Part shown: one piece after another, positions 22,141 through 31,183 of the stretch
Layout of the letters: each line of letters opens with the position of its first letter
Numbering within the stretch: position 1 is the stretch's first letter
DNA from: an uncultured Acidimicrobiales bacterium
GTDB taxonomy: Bacteria > Actinomycetota > Acidimicrobiia > Acidimicrobiales > SHLQ01
Assembly (NCBI GenBank): GCA_938015295.1
Contig: CALLQB010000024.1
Coordinates: 1-53,650 of the forward strand
Reading direction: 5' to 3'
Length of the DNA: 53,650 nt
The notes under the pieces: model-generated
Told to the model about the DNA's origin: nothing
The model's database searches: none
What the model saw: only the letters and a program-made list of their open reading frames with translations
Translations under genes and position numbers: made by a program

Positions 22141-24423
22141 ATGGCAGTTACTGACACACCGCGGTTCGTCCGCGCGGATGGACCCGACAAAGTCACCGGC
22201 AGCGGTCGCTACGTTGCCGACCTCACCCTCACCGGCATGCTCACCGCAAAGTTCCGGTATGCCGGCGTGGCGCACGCCCGCATCACCAAGATCGACGTCA
22301 CGGCCGCGCGCGCCATACCGGGCGTGTTCGCTGTACTCACCGCAGATGACGTGCCCGACCTGCGCTACAGCCCCGTCGTTCCCGACCGCCACCTTTTCGC
22401 CAAAGACACTGTTCGCTTCGAAGGCGAAGTCGTTGCGGCCGTCGCCGCCATCAACGCCGAGGTTGCGCAACAGGCCGCCGACGCGGTGGTCTTCGAATAC
22501 GACGAACTGCCAATCGTCGACGACCTCGAAGCCGCCATGACCGACGAGTCACCGCTCGTGCATGAGGATTGGGAAGAGTACGCAGTCACCGGCGACACAC
22601 CCCGCGACCGCAACGTCGCCACCTTCTCATCGATCAGCAAAGGTGACGTCGATGCCGGGATGGCCGCCGCCGACCTCGTAGTGAAACAGCGCTACGTCGC
22701 CGACGGATGCCACGCACTGCCCATCGAACCTCGCGGCGTTGTCGCCCAATGGGAGGGCAACAAAGTCACCATCTGGACCTCCACCCAGGTGCCCTTCGAC
22801 GCCCGCAACGGCGTGTGCGAAACCCTCGAGATGCCCAGCAACCGGGTTCGCATCATCGTCCCGCACCTCGGCGGAGGCTTTGGCGGCAAATGTGGCTTCC
22901 ACTTCGAAGCACACATTGCAGCACTGGCAAAAGCCGCCAAACGACCAGTCAAAATCGTCTTTAGCCGCGAAGAAGAATTCCTTGCGCCAGACCGCCGTCG
23001 CGAATCGATGATCATCGACCTTGAGACCGGCCTGATGAACGATGGAAGCATCGTCGCCCGCCGAGGCTGGGTCGCCGTCGACAACGGCGCCTACACCGCC
23101 GATAGCGCCTTCTTCCCGCAACTCGCGGCGATGCACGTCGCCGGACCGTACAAAATCCCAAACGTCCACATCGACTCAAGCCTGGTGTACACCAACCACC
23201 AACCCTCGGGTTCGGTTCGCGCACCAACGGCGCCGCAGGGTTGTTGGGCGTGCGAAACCCACACCGACGAACTCGCATCAGCAGTCAATATGGACCCGGT
23301 CGCCTTCCGCAAAATGAATGCCATCGACACCGGCGCCGAAGGTGTCGTCGGCCAGATCTACGACGAGATTGGTTTGCAGGATTGCATCGATGCGGCCACC
23401 AAGGCTGCCGGCTACGGCCAAGACCTTCCCGACGATGAAGCAATCGGGGTCGCCATTGGTTGGTGGCCGAGCTTCCCCGGACCATCCGGCGCATTCGTCC
23501 GCCTCGATGCCGACGGCGCTGGCCAAATTGTCACCGGCGCACAGGAATGCGGCACCGGCGCAGTAATGACACTGCGTCAACTCGCCGCCGACGAGCTCGG
23601 CATGGACCCCGAAGACTTCGAGATCATCTACCAGGACACCGCCGTCGCCCCCTACGACACCGGCGCCACCGGCTCGCAAACGCTGCTCAACAACGGGCGA
23701 GCCGTGGTCGCGGCCGCCGAACAAATCGCCGAGCAGCTCAAAGCCCACGCCGCTGAACAACTCGAAGCCGCAGTCGGCGACATCGTTCTGGCCAACGGAG
23801 CCGCACATGTTGCGGGAAGCCCTGACAAATCGGTCAGCATCAACGAACTGGCCGAAATTGCTTCGGGCGGCGAAATGTTGATCGGCAAGGGTTCTCCGGT
23901 ACCGCCCGACTACCCCGAGATACCCGGCATGAACTGTGTCGGCGATCAGGGCGTCGCAGCATGGGCGGCACCGCAGTTCTCCTGCCACGCGGTGCGGGTG
24001 CGACTCGACCGAGACACCGGCGTTGCCCGGGTGCTCGGCATTGCCTGTGCCCACGACTCGGGCACCATCATCAACGAAGTCGCCGCTCACGGTCAGGTCG
24101 AAGGCGGCGTCTTGATGGGCATCGGCCAGGCCCTCACCGAAGGCACGGTGTATGGCGAAGACGGCCGGCAGAAGAACCCGGCGCTGCTCGAGTACAAGTT
24201 GCAGACCTTCGCCGACGCTCCGCCAATCACCACCACGTTCATCCAAACTCCCACCACCGAGGCCGGGCCGCGCGGCGCCAAAGGGCTTGCCGAAGCACCA
24301 AACGTGCCCACCGCGGCCGCCATCTCCAACGCGCTGGCAAAGATCCTCGGCCAACCGGTACGGCAGCTTCCGATGACGGCGGAACGCATTTGGGAAACAA
24401 GCACCGCCGGAGGAAACCAATGA
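22141..24423 (+). CDS. Xanthine dehydrogenase family molybdopterin-binding (large) subunit, copy 1
   Basis: A 760-residue molybdenum-hydroxylase large subunit of full length. It opens with the family's RFVRADGPDKVTGSGRYVADL region and shows GGGFGGKCGF for cofactor binding, QECGTGAV in the Mo-co region and GAKGLAEAPNVP carrying the conserved catalytic Glu. The SGSVRAPTAPQG loop differs from the AYxCSFR loop of CO dehydrogenase, so CO oxidation is excluded. It would hydroxylate an aldehyde or N-heterocycle. ATG 22141 is preferred over GTG 22126. The stop overlaps the ATG of the FAD subunit by 4 bp, making this the first gene of a four-gene operon. Confidence 0.92.
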   Translation: MAVTDTPRFVRADGPDKVTGSGRYVADLTLTGMLTAKFRYAGVAHARITKIDVTAARAIPGVFAVLTADDVPDLRYSPVVPDRHLFAKDTVRFEGEVVAAVAAINAEVAQQAADAVVFEYDELPIVDDLEAAMTDESPLVHEDWEEYAVTGDTPRDRNVATFSSISKGDVDAGMAAADLVVKQRYVADGCHALPIEPRGVVAQWEGNKVTIWTSTQVPFDARNGVCETLEMPSNRVRIIVPHLGGGFGGKCGFHFEAHIAALAKAAKRPVKIVFSREEEFLAPDRRRESMIIDLETGLMNDGSIVARRGWVAVDNGAYTADSAFFPQLAAMHVAGPYKIPNVHIDSSLVYTNHQPSGSVRAPTAPQGCWACETHTDELASAVNMDPVAFRKMNAIDTGAEGVVGQIYDEIGLQDCIDAATKAAGYGQDLPDDEAIGVAIGWWPSFPGPSGAFVRLDADGAGQIVTGAQECGTGAVMTLRQLAADELGMDPEDFEIIYQDTAVAPYDTGATGSQTLLNNGRAVVAAAEQIAEQLKAHAAEQLEAAVGDIVLANGAAHVAGSPDKSVSINELAEIASGGEMLIGKGSPVPPDYPEIPGMNCVGDQGVAAWAAPQFSCHAVRVRLDRDTGVARVLGIACAHDSGTIINEVAAHGQVEGGVLMGIGQALTEGTVYGEDGRQKNPALLEYKLQTFADAPPITTTFIQTPTTEAGPRGAKGLAEAPNVPTAAAISNALAKILGQPVRQLPMTAERIWETSTAGGNQ

Positions 24424-25328
24424 GCTCACCATCGTTCTCCATTGCACAATCGCTCGACGAAGCGCTGACTGCGATGGCCGCCGGGGCCCGCCCGGTCGCC
24501 GGAGGCACCGACCTTGTCGTCGGAGCGCGGCAGGGCAAGGCACCCCTTCCTGGCTCGCTGATAGCAATTGACCGACTCGACGAACTTGCAGCGATAACCC
24601 CTGCGACCGACGGCACCCGCATCGGCGCCATGGTCACCCACGCAACGCTGATGACCAACCCCATCGTCGTTGAGCAGTACAGCGCCCTCGCTGATGCGGC
24701 TGCACTTGTCGGCTCACCCTCGACCCGCAACGTAGGCACGCTTGGCGGCAACGTCATGAACGGCTCACCAGCCATGGATACCGGAGCACCCTTGGTGGTC
24801 CTCGGTGCCACCGCCGAACTGCAAACCAGCGCGGCTACCCGGCAGGTAGCACTGGCTGATCTGTGGACCGGCCCAGGCCAGACCAGCGCCGCCGATGACG
24901 AGCTATGTGTCGCTCTCAACCTGGCCGCCCGACCGGCGAATTCTGGCAGCGCCTACGTGCGCCTTGAATACCGACGGGCCATGGAAATCGCGGTTGTCGG
25001 CGCAGCGGCCAGTGTGGTTCTCGCCGAAGGTGGTGCAGTCGAGACGGTATCGGTTGCGCTCACCGCAGTCGCTCCTACCATTCTTTCGGTCGACGTCGCG
25101 GGTGTTCTTGTCGGCGAGCAGATCGACGAGGCCACACTCAAAACAGTGGCCGAAACAGCGGCCGAAGCAGCCACACCAATTAGCGATCTCCGGGCAACCG
25201 ATCGCTACCGCCGCCACACGGTTGGGGTGATGGCGCGACGTGCGGTCGAAGCTGCGGCTCGCCGTGCAAGGGGCGAACGTATTGCCATTCCCGTTAACCG
25301 GGCTCTCGGAATCGGAGCAGCACAGTGA
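24420..25328 (+). CDS. FAD-binding (medium) subunit of molybdenum hydroxylase
   Basis: A 302-residue CoxM-type subunit. RPVAGGTDLVVGARQGK (FAD pyrophosphate binding) and RNVGTLGGNVMNGSPAMD, the second FAD motif (GTLGGN), are clear. The C-terminal CO dehydrogenase flavoprotein domain ends with DRYRRHTVGVMARRAV. It passes electrons from the [2Fe-2S] subunit to the acceptor. It is coupled by overlaps to the large subunit before it (ATGA) and to the [2Fe-2S] subunit after it (GTGA). The in-frame open region further upstream overlaps the large-subunit gene and is not used. Confidence 0.92.
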   Translation: MSSPSFSIAQSLDEALTAMAAGARPVAGGTDLVVGARQGKAPLPGSLIAIDRLDELAAITPATDGTRIGAMVTHATLMTNPIVVEQYSALADAAALVGSPSTRNVGTLGGNVMNGSPAMDTGAPLVVLGATAELQTSAATRQVALADLWTGPGQTSAADDELCVALNLAARPANSGSAYVRLEYRRAMEIAVVGAAASVVLAEGGAVETVSVALTAVAPTILSVDVAGVLVGEQIDEATLKTVAETAAEAATPISDLRATDRYRRHTVGVMARRAVEAAARRARGERIAIPVNRALGIGAAQ

Positions 25329-25807
25329 CCTTAGAAACAGCACCTGCAAGCATCAACCTCACCGTGAACGGCGTGACCTACCCGGTCGTCGCCGACACCA
25401 GCCGCAACCTACTCAGCGTCATTCGCACCGAGGTCGGGCTCACCGGCACGAAGGAAGGTTGCGACGACTGCGAGTGCGGCGCCTGCATGGTGTTGCTCGA
25501 TGGCCAGCCGGTCAACTCGTGCAGCTACTTGGCAGCGCAGGCCGAAGGGAAAGCCATCACCACCATCGAAGGGCTCGGCGATGGCGACGCTTTGCATCCA
25601 CTACAGGCCAAAATGCTCGAGGCGGGCGGCGTGCAGTGCGGATTTTGCACCCCGGGCATGATTATGAGCGCCCACGCGCTACTCGAACGCACACCCGATC
25701 CAACCGAAGAAGAGATTCGCATTGGATTGTCGGGCAACCTTTGCCGCTGCACGGGCTATGCAAAGATCCTGCAAGCCGTGGGTGAAGCCGCAGTAGAGCT
25801 TCGCTGA
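25325..25807 (+). CDS. [2Fe-2S] (small) subunit of molybdenum hydroxylase
   Basis: A 160-residue small subunit carrying both clusters. The N-terminal plant-ferredoxin-type cluster uses GCDDCECGACMV, in which the spacing C-x4-C-x2-C is kept and an extra Cys sits inside the x4 loop; further ligand Cys is in VNSCSYL. The C-terminal helical domain provides GVQCGFCTPGM and NLCRCTGY. It carries electrons from the molybdenum centre to FAD. It starts at GTG 25325, overlapping the FAD gene by 4 bp, and precedes the second large-subunit gene by 6 bp. Confidence 0.93.
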   Translation: MTLETAPASINLTVNGVTYPVVADTSRNLLSVIRTEVGLTGTKEGCDDCECGACMVLLDGQPVNSCSYLAAQAEGKAITTIEGLGDGDALHPLQAKMLEAGGVQCGFCTPGMIMSAHALLERTPDPTEEEIRIGLSGNLCRCTGYAKILQAVGEAAVELR

Positions 25808-25813
25808 CGCCAC

Positions 25814-28171
25814 ATGCCCGCAGCCGGTTCGCCGTTCACCGGAACAAGTTTGGCGAGGTCAGAAGACTTTGCCTTTCTGACCGGACAAGCTAGGTACATC
25901 GCGGATCTCGGCGCAACCGACGACCCACGATTGGCCGGTGCGGCCTACGCGGTCTTCGTGCGGTCGACCATGGCGCACGCTCGGGTGAAAGACGTAACGA
26001 CCACCGATGCCGAGAACGCCCCCGGGGTGCTCAAGGTCTACACCGCAGCCAACCACGGCGTGGCCCAGCCCGGACCCACCTACGGCATTCCGGTCGCAGC
26101 CCTCTTTGCGCAACCGCTACTGGCCGAAGCCAAAGTCCGTTACGTCGGCGAACCGATTGCTGTAGTGGTAGCCGCCACACATCAGCAGGCGGTTGATGCA
26201 GCCGAGGAAGTGATCGTCAACCTCGAACCGCTCGACCCGGTCCTCGACCTTGAAGACTCTCTTCGAGGTCAGACCCCTCTGTTCGTTGCTGGCGACGCTC
26301 CGGTGTTTCAGAACCATGTTGGCGACCACGCCGCTGACGAGGCGCCCAGCGGCAACGTGGCATCCACAGCTGAGCTACACGTGGGTGCGCCATCGCCCGC
26401 CGCCCAGGTGTCGGTCGCTCAACGCATCACCAACCCGCGGCAGTCGCCGGCCCCTATCGAACCTCGCGGCTTGGCTGCGTTTTGGGATTGCGGACACCTC
26501 TACGTGTGGGCCGCGACCCAACGCCCGCACGGGTTCCGGGCGCAACTAGCCGAGTTCTACCAACTCCCAACCGACAATATCCATGTCATTGCCCCTGCAG
26601 TCGGCGGAGGATTTGGCGGCAAGGTGAGCCGCTCGGTCGAAGAACAACTCATTCCGGCACTAGCACGCGATCTCGGCCGAGCAGTCCGCTGGGTCGACAC
26701 CCGGTCAGAGTACCTAGCGAGCGCTACGCAGGGCCGAGGCGAACTCTTCGACTTCACCCTTACCGGAAACGCCGACGGAGAAATTTCGAGCATCGCCGTC
26801 AAGATGATCAAAGACCTTGGGGCATACCCAGGCGTTGGCACCTACCTCGCCGGGGGTTACACGCTGCCGATGGCCTGTGGCGTCTACAACATCGACCACG
26901 TCGACTTCGAGTGCCATGCCGTGCTGACCAATCGGGCCACCATTGGCGCCTTTCGGGGGGCCGGACGCTCGCCCTACCTGGCCGCGTTGGAACGTATGGT
27001 CGATATCTACGCGGCCAAAATCGGCCGCGACCCTGCCGACGTTCGCCGCAGAAACCTCATCACCGCGGACATGATGCCGTTCACCACGATTGCTGGTGCA
27101 ACCTATGACGAGGCCGACTACCTCGCCGATCTGAACCTCGCCCTCGAGATAGCCGACTACCAAAATTTGCGCCTCGAGCAAGCAGCACGACGGTCAGGTG
27201 AGCAACCCCTGCAGCTGGGCATCGGCATCGGATCGTACTGCCACAAGACAACAGGGGGTGGCGGCGAAGAAGCCCATGTACGCATCACGGCCGAAGGAAA
27301 AGCCGTCGTCACCACGGGCACAACATCGCAGGGCCACGGCCACGTAACCACGTGGGCACAGATCGCCAGCGACGTGCTGGGCATTGCTCCGCACGACATC
27401 TCAATCGTCGAGGGAAATACCGATGCCATCGCCAGCGGCGTGGGCGCAGTAGGTTCCCGTTCGCTGCAAACTGCCGGGCTGGCAGTGCACAAGGCATCGG
27501 GCGCAGTGGTCGATCGGGCACGCAACATCGCCGCCCAACTACTCGAGGCTGCCGTCGGCGACATCGTCCTCGACACCGCAACCGGCAACTTTCACGTCGT
27601 CGGCACTCCCGCACGGTCGGTCGATTGGGTTGCCGTGGCCACGCTCGCACACGACGAAGACCTCGCCGCCGAAGAGCTGAGTTGCGGCGAGTTCTACGAC
27701 AACGACGGTCGCGACACCTACCCGTCGGGTTCAGTCGTAGCGGTCGTTGAAGTCGACGTTGAAACCGGCAAAGCGAAACTCGTCAGGCTGATTTCGGTCG
27801 ACGATGCCGGCGTGCGCGTCAACCCGATGATTGTCGATGGCCAGATCCACGGTGGCCTCGCTGCTGGAATAGCCCAGGTACTCGGCGAAGAGATCGTGTA
27901 CGACAGCAACGGGAACCTGCTCACGTCGAACTTCATGGACTATGCCATCGGCAGCATCGATCAGTTCCCCCAGTTCGAACTTCATGCGTCGGTCACGGCC
28001 TCATCGCACAACGAACTCGGCTTCAAAGCGGTTGGCGAAAGCGGACCAATGGGCGCAGTGCCAGCTGTCCATAACGCCATCGTCGATGCTGTCCGGCACC
28101 TCGGGATCAACCACATCGATCTGCCCTGCACGCCGCAACGAATCTGGGAAGCCCTCGAAGCTCAACGGTAG
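25814..28171 (+). CDS. Xanthine dehydrogenase family molybdopterin-binding (large) subunit, copy 2
   Basis: A 785-residue full-length large subunit, clearly different in sequence from the copy at 22141. GGGFGGKVSRS, TIGAFRGAGRSPY (the classical aldehyde oxidase/xanthine dehydrogenase Mo-site loop) and GFKAVGESGPMGAV with the catalytic Glu are intact, as is GTTSQGHGH in the cofactor region. It starts 6 bp after the [2Fe-2S] subunit gene and is the last gene of the operon. One set of electron-transfer subunits may serve two large subunits of different specificity, or the enzyme may contain both; the sequence cannot tell. Confidence 0.92.
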   Translation: MPAAGSPFTGTSLARSEDFAFLTGQARYIADLGATDDPRLAGAAYAVFVRSTMAHARVKDVTTTDAENAPGVLKVYTAANHGVAQPGPTYGIPVAALFAQPLLAEAKVRYVGEPIAVVVAATHQQAVDAAEEVIVNLEPLDPVLDLEDSLRGQTPLFVAGDAPVFQNHVGDHAADEAPSGNVASTAELHVGAPSPAAQVSVAQRITNPRQSPAPIEPRGLAAFWDCGHLYVWAATQRPHGFRAQLAEFYQLPTDNIHVIAPAVGGGFGGKVSRSVEEQLIPALARDLGRAVRWVDTRSEYLASATQGRGELFDFTLTGNADGEISSIAVKMIKDLGAYPGVGTYLAGGYTLPMACGVYNIDHVDFECHAVLTNRATIGAFRGAGRSPYLAALERMVDIYAAKIGRDPADVRRRNLITADMMPFTTIAGATYDEADYLADLNLALEIADYQNLRLEQAARRSGEQPLQLGIGIGSYCHKTTGGGGEEAHVRITAEGKAVVTTGTTSQGHGHVTTWAQIASDVLGIAPHDISIVEGNTDAIASGVGAVGSRSLQTAGLAVHKASGAVVDRARNIAAQLLEAAVGDIVLDTATGNFHVVGTPARSVDWVAVATLAHDEDLAAEELSCGEFYDNDGRDTYPSGSVVAVVEVDVETGKAKLVRLISVDDAGVRVNPMIVDGQIHGGLAAGIAQVLGEEIVYDSNGNLLTSNFMDYAIGSIDQFPQFELHASVTASSHNELGFKAVGESGPMGAVPAVHNAIVDAVRHLGINHIDLPCTPQRIWEALEAQR

Positions 28172-28221
28172 GGTCCTCGATTCGACCCAACCGCACTCCA
28201 GCGCTGACCCGTTCGGGTGCC

Positions 28222-29487
28222 CTAGGCCGTCGCGCTCGAGACAATCGGCGGCGCGGCGTTGAGGGCGTCGATGGCGAACCCTGCGGCCTCTTTGTATTTG
28301 GCCATGAACGATTCGATTTCGTCGCGAGGAATCACATCGTTGATGTCGTCGAACTCGCCGCCGCACCGCTCTTCGACCACACCAAGAATCGACACCGGTC
28401 CCGACGCCCGGTTCCGAAGCACCAATGCCGACATGTCGTCGATGAGCTCACTTTCATACGCAAGCAACGCGGCTCTTCCGACACCCAGTTCGACAAACCG
28501 GGCGACAAGCACCCGCCCATCGACAATTGCCTGGCTAGCACCGTTCGATCCAACCGGGTACATCACATGGGCAGCATCGCCCAGGAGCGCAACGTTGCCA
28601 TCGACCCACGCTGGCGCCGGGTCTCGATCGACCATTGGATACTCAAATACCTCGTCGGTCGAGGCAACCAGAGCGGGCACATCGAGCCAATCAAAAACCC
28701 AGTCTTCGAACGCTGGAAGAAACTCGCCTTCATCGGCGCGCGTATTCCAGTCGCTGCTGCGGCGTTCGACGCTGGGGTCAAAGGTCAGCTCCGCGATCCA
28801 ATTTTGCAGCTGCATACCGGTAGTCGGATCGAGCTGGCTGATGGGATAGGTCACGAATCGCTGTTCGAGGTTGCCGACCAAGGTGAACGACGCTCCGGTG
28901 CGAATCGGTGGACCAAGGGTCGAGCCGCGCCACAGCACCGCTCCACCCCAGATCGGCGCCCCTTCATCGGGATACATCTGCGCTCGAACGGCCGAGTGCA
29001 GGCCGTCGGCACCAACCAGAACATCGCCGTCAAACACCACCATTTCGTCGGCCGAACGGTCGAGCACAGTGGCAGCGACGCCGTCGGCGGTGGTTTCATA
29101 AGAGACCACACGATGACCGGTCCGGACGGCGTCGGGCCCCAGACGTTCGAGGACGGTGCGGTACAACAACATCTGTAGCTCGCCGCGATGCACCGAGAAC
29201 TGTGGCCAGCGGTACCCGGCGCCGGTGCCGCGCGGCTCGGACCACACATCGCGTCCGTTGCGGCCAACCAGCGCCCATTCCTCCGCCTCGATCCCAATCG
29301 CTGCGAGTTCGTCGGCCAGCCCGAGTTCGTAGAGTTCGCGAACGGCGTTGGGTTGCAGGTTGATACCTACACCTAACGGCTTGATTTCGCGCACCGACTC
29401 GAGCACCACCGCTGGTACCCCCACTTGGTGGCAGCTCAGCGCAAGCGCCATGCCCCCAATTCCTCCCCCGGCGATAAGTACGGTCAT
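28222..29487 (-). CDS. FAD-dependent aromatic monooxygenase (PhzS-like)
   Basis: A 421-residue class A flavoprotein monooxygenase. GxGxxG is IAGGGIGGMALAL at the extreme N-terminus, followed by VREIKPLGVGINLQPNAVREL. The DG motif is VLVGADGLHSAVR and the GD motif is NVALLGDAAHVMYPVGSNGA. The LGVGINLQP stretch and general size match the PhzS-like flavin-dependent oxidoreductases, which hydroxylate or decarboxylate aromatic acids with NAD(P)H and O2. ATG 29485-29487 is chosen so that the Rossmann strand begins at residue 2. It diverges from the ThDP enzyme gene across 58 bp and converges with the molybdenum hydroxylase operon. Co-operation in degrading an aromatic or heterocyclic compound is plausible but unproven. 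Confidence 0.9.
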   Translation of the reverse strand: MTVLIAGGGIGGMALALSCHQVGVPAVVLESVREIKPLGVGINLQPNAVRELYELGLADELAAIGIEAEEWALVGRNGRDVWSEPRGTGAGYRWPQFSVHRGELQMLLYRTVLERLGPDAVRTGHRVVSYETTADGVAATVLDRSADEMVVFDGDVLVGADGLHSAVRAQMYPDEGAPIWGGAVLWRGSTLGPPIRTGASFTLVGNLEQRFVTYPISQLDPTTGMQLQNWIAELTFDPSVERRSSDWNTRADEGEFLPAFEDWVFDWLDVPALVASTDEVFEYPMVDRDPAPAWVDGNVALLGDAAHVMYPVGSNGASQAIVDGRVLVARFVELGVGRAALLAYESELIDDMSALVLRNRASGPVSILGVVEERCGGEFDDINDVIPRDEIESFMAKYKEAAGFAIDALNAAPPIVSSATA

Positions 29488-29545
29488 AGCCAAGAACCTA
29501 CCCGCACTCGGCAACGGCACGAACCGCCTCGGGTAGATTGCGGCA

Positions 29546-31183
29546 GTGGATACTTCTTCTGGACCGTCAGTCGCTCAGCTGGTCATCGACGGCCTTCGGC
29601 AAAGCAACATCGAACAGCTCTTTTGTATCCCCGGCGTACAGAACGACGACTTCTTCAACGTTCTCGTCGACGCCCCCGACATACAACCCATCGTCGCTCG
29701 CCACGAGCAAGGAGCCGCCTACATGGCCCTCGGCGCAGCGCAGGTAACCGGCAAACCCGCCGCATTTTGTGTCGTCCCCGGACCAGGCATGCTCAACGCC
29801 AGTGCCGCCCTCACCAGCGGCTACTGGGCGTACGCACGCGTCCTCGCCATCATCGGCCAGATTCCCACCTTTCTCCAGGGCCGCAACACCGGCACACTGC
29901 ACGACCTGCCCGATCAAACCGCCATCTTGTCGCAGCTCACCAAACACACCGCCGTCGTTCACGAACCGAACAACGCGGCAGCTCACATCCAGTCGGCGAT
30001 CGACGCTGTGCATTCGGGCGTGCCGCGCCCGGTGAGCATCGAGGTTCCCGTCGACGTGTGGGGTCAGACCACAAGCGGGCAGATCAACGCGGCCGACGTC
30101 ACCATGCCAGCCGTCGACTCTGCGGCGGTCGATCGGGCTGCGGCGCTTCTCGCTGCCGCCCAACGGCCGCTCATCGTTGTCGGTTCCGGCGCCTACGAAG
30201 CAAGCAAAGAAGTCACCGAGTTGGCCGAACTTCTCCAGGCCGCTGTCACCACGCGCCGGCAGGGACACGGCGTCATGGCCACAAGCCATCCGCTGTTTGT
30301 GCCCCTCACCTGCGCCCACCGCATGTGGCCCGACGCCGATGTTGTGGTCGGTATCGGCAGCAGACTCGAATGGCCGCTCGGCACTTGGGGATACGACGAC
30401 GAACTCTCGCTCATCCAGATCAACGTCGATCCCGACGAGGCCGATCGCCACGGGATAACCGACGTAGCGATCACCGCAGATGCCGCCCCCGCATGCCGAG
30501 CCCTAATCGACGCACTCGGCACTCAGACGAGACCGTCGCGTATGGACGAACTCGACGAACAACGCGCCTGGTTCAACGATCTCACTGCACATATGACACC
30601 ACAACGGAGCTTCACCTCTGCGATCCGTGAGGTACTCCCTCCCAATGGTGTGCTGGTCGAAGACGTCACCCAGATCGGTTTCGCGTCGCATCTTTGGTTC
30701 GACCACCTGCAGCCCCGCACGTTTCTCACCAGCGGCGCGGCAGGAACCCTCGGAGCGGCAACCGCACAGGCCATCGGTGCGTCAGCAGCGACCGACCGGC
30801 CCGTGGTCGGCATCGTTGGCGACGGCGGCTTTCTGTTTACCGCAACCGAGTTAGCCACCGCCGTGCAACACAACATTCCTTGCAACATCGTGCTGTTCAA
30901 CAACAGCGCCTACGGCAACGTGCGACGTATTCAGCAGAATCGATTCGGGCCCGATCGAACCATCGCAACGGCACTCGAAAACCCCGACTTCTCGAAGCTG
31001 GCCGACGCCTTCGGTGTCCGTTACTGGCACGCCGACTCGCCCGAGTTGCTGATGCCCGCTCTGAGTGCCTCGATGAATCATGACGGACCGTGCCTTGTCG
31101 AAGTCACGGTCGAACAGATGCCCGACCCCTGGCCCTTTCTCCGCATGGCACCCAACCGCGGCACCGGAGCGGCGACCTCTTAA
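29546..31183 (+). CDS. Thiamine diphosphate-dependent enzyme (acetolactate synthase / benzoylformate decarboxylase-like)
   Basis: A 545-residue three-domain ThDP enzyme. The catalytic Glu54 is in VARHEQGAAYMA, the middle domain begins near RPLIVVGSGAY, and the C-terminal ThDP site reads GDGGF..LFNNSAYGN. Members are carboligases or 2-oxoacid decarboxylases. It is not the biosynthetic IlvB, since no IlvN follows and the sequence after NNSAYG differs. It starts at GTG 29546, 58 bp from the divergent monooxygenase gene, and its stop overlaps the stop of the MFS gene on the other strand (shared TTAA at 31180-31183). The product may be processed together with the flavin monooxygenase and molybdenum hydroxylase. 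Confidence 0.88.
   Translation: MDTSSGPSVAQLVIDGLRQSNIEQLFCIPGVQNDDFFNVLVDAPDIQPIVARHEQGAAYMALGAAQVTGKPAAFCVVPGPGMLNASAALTSGYWAYARVLAIIGQIPTFLQGRNTGTLHDLPDQTAILSQLTKHTAVVHEPNNAAAHIQSAIDAVHSGVPRPVSIEVPVDVWGQTTSGQINAADVTMPAVDSAAVDRAAALLAAAQRPLIVVGSGAYEASKEVTELAELLQAAVTTRRQGHGVMATSHPLFVPLTCAHRMWPDADVVVGIGSRLEWPLGTWGYDDELSLIQINVDPDEADRHGITDVAITADAAPACRALIDALGTQTRPSRMDELDEQRAWFNDLTAHMTPQRSFTSAIREVLPPNGVLVEDVTQIGFASHLWFDHLQPRTFLTSGAAGTLGAATAQAIGASAATDRPVVGIVGDGGFLFTATELATAVQHNIPCNIVLFNNSAYGNVRRIQQNRFGPDRTIATALENPDFSKLADAFGVRYWHADSPELLMPALSASMNHDGPCLVEVTVEQMPDPWPFLRMAPNRGTGAATS

Noticed and set aside
22141..24423. Aerobic CO dehydrogenase (CoxL)
   Set aside because: The active-site loop reads SVRAPTAPQG rather than the AYxCSFR required for CO oxidation.
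29546..31183. Biosynthetic acetolactate synthase IlvB
   Set aside because: No regulatory subunit IlvN or other branched-chain genes are adjacent, and it lies in a catabolic-looking divergent pair with a flavin monooxygenase.
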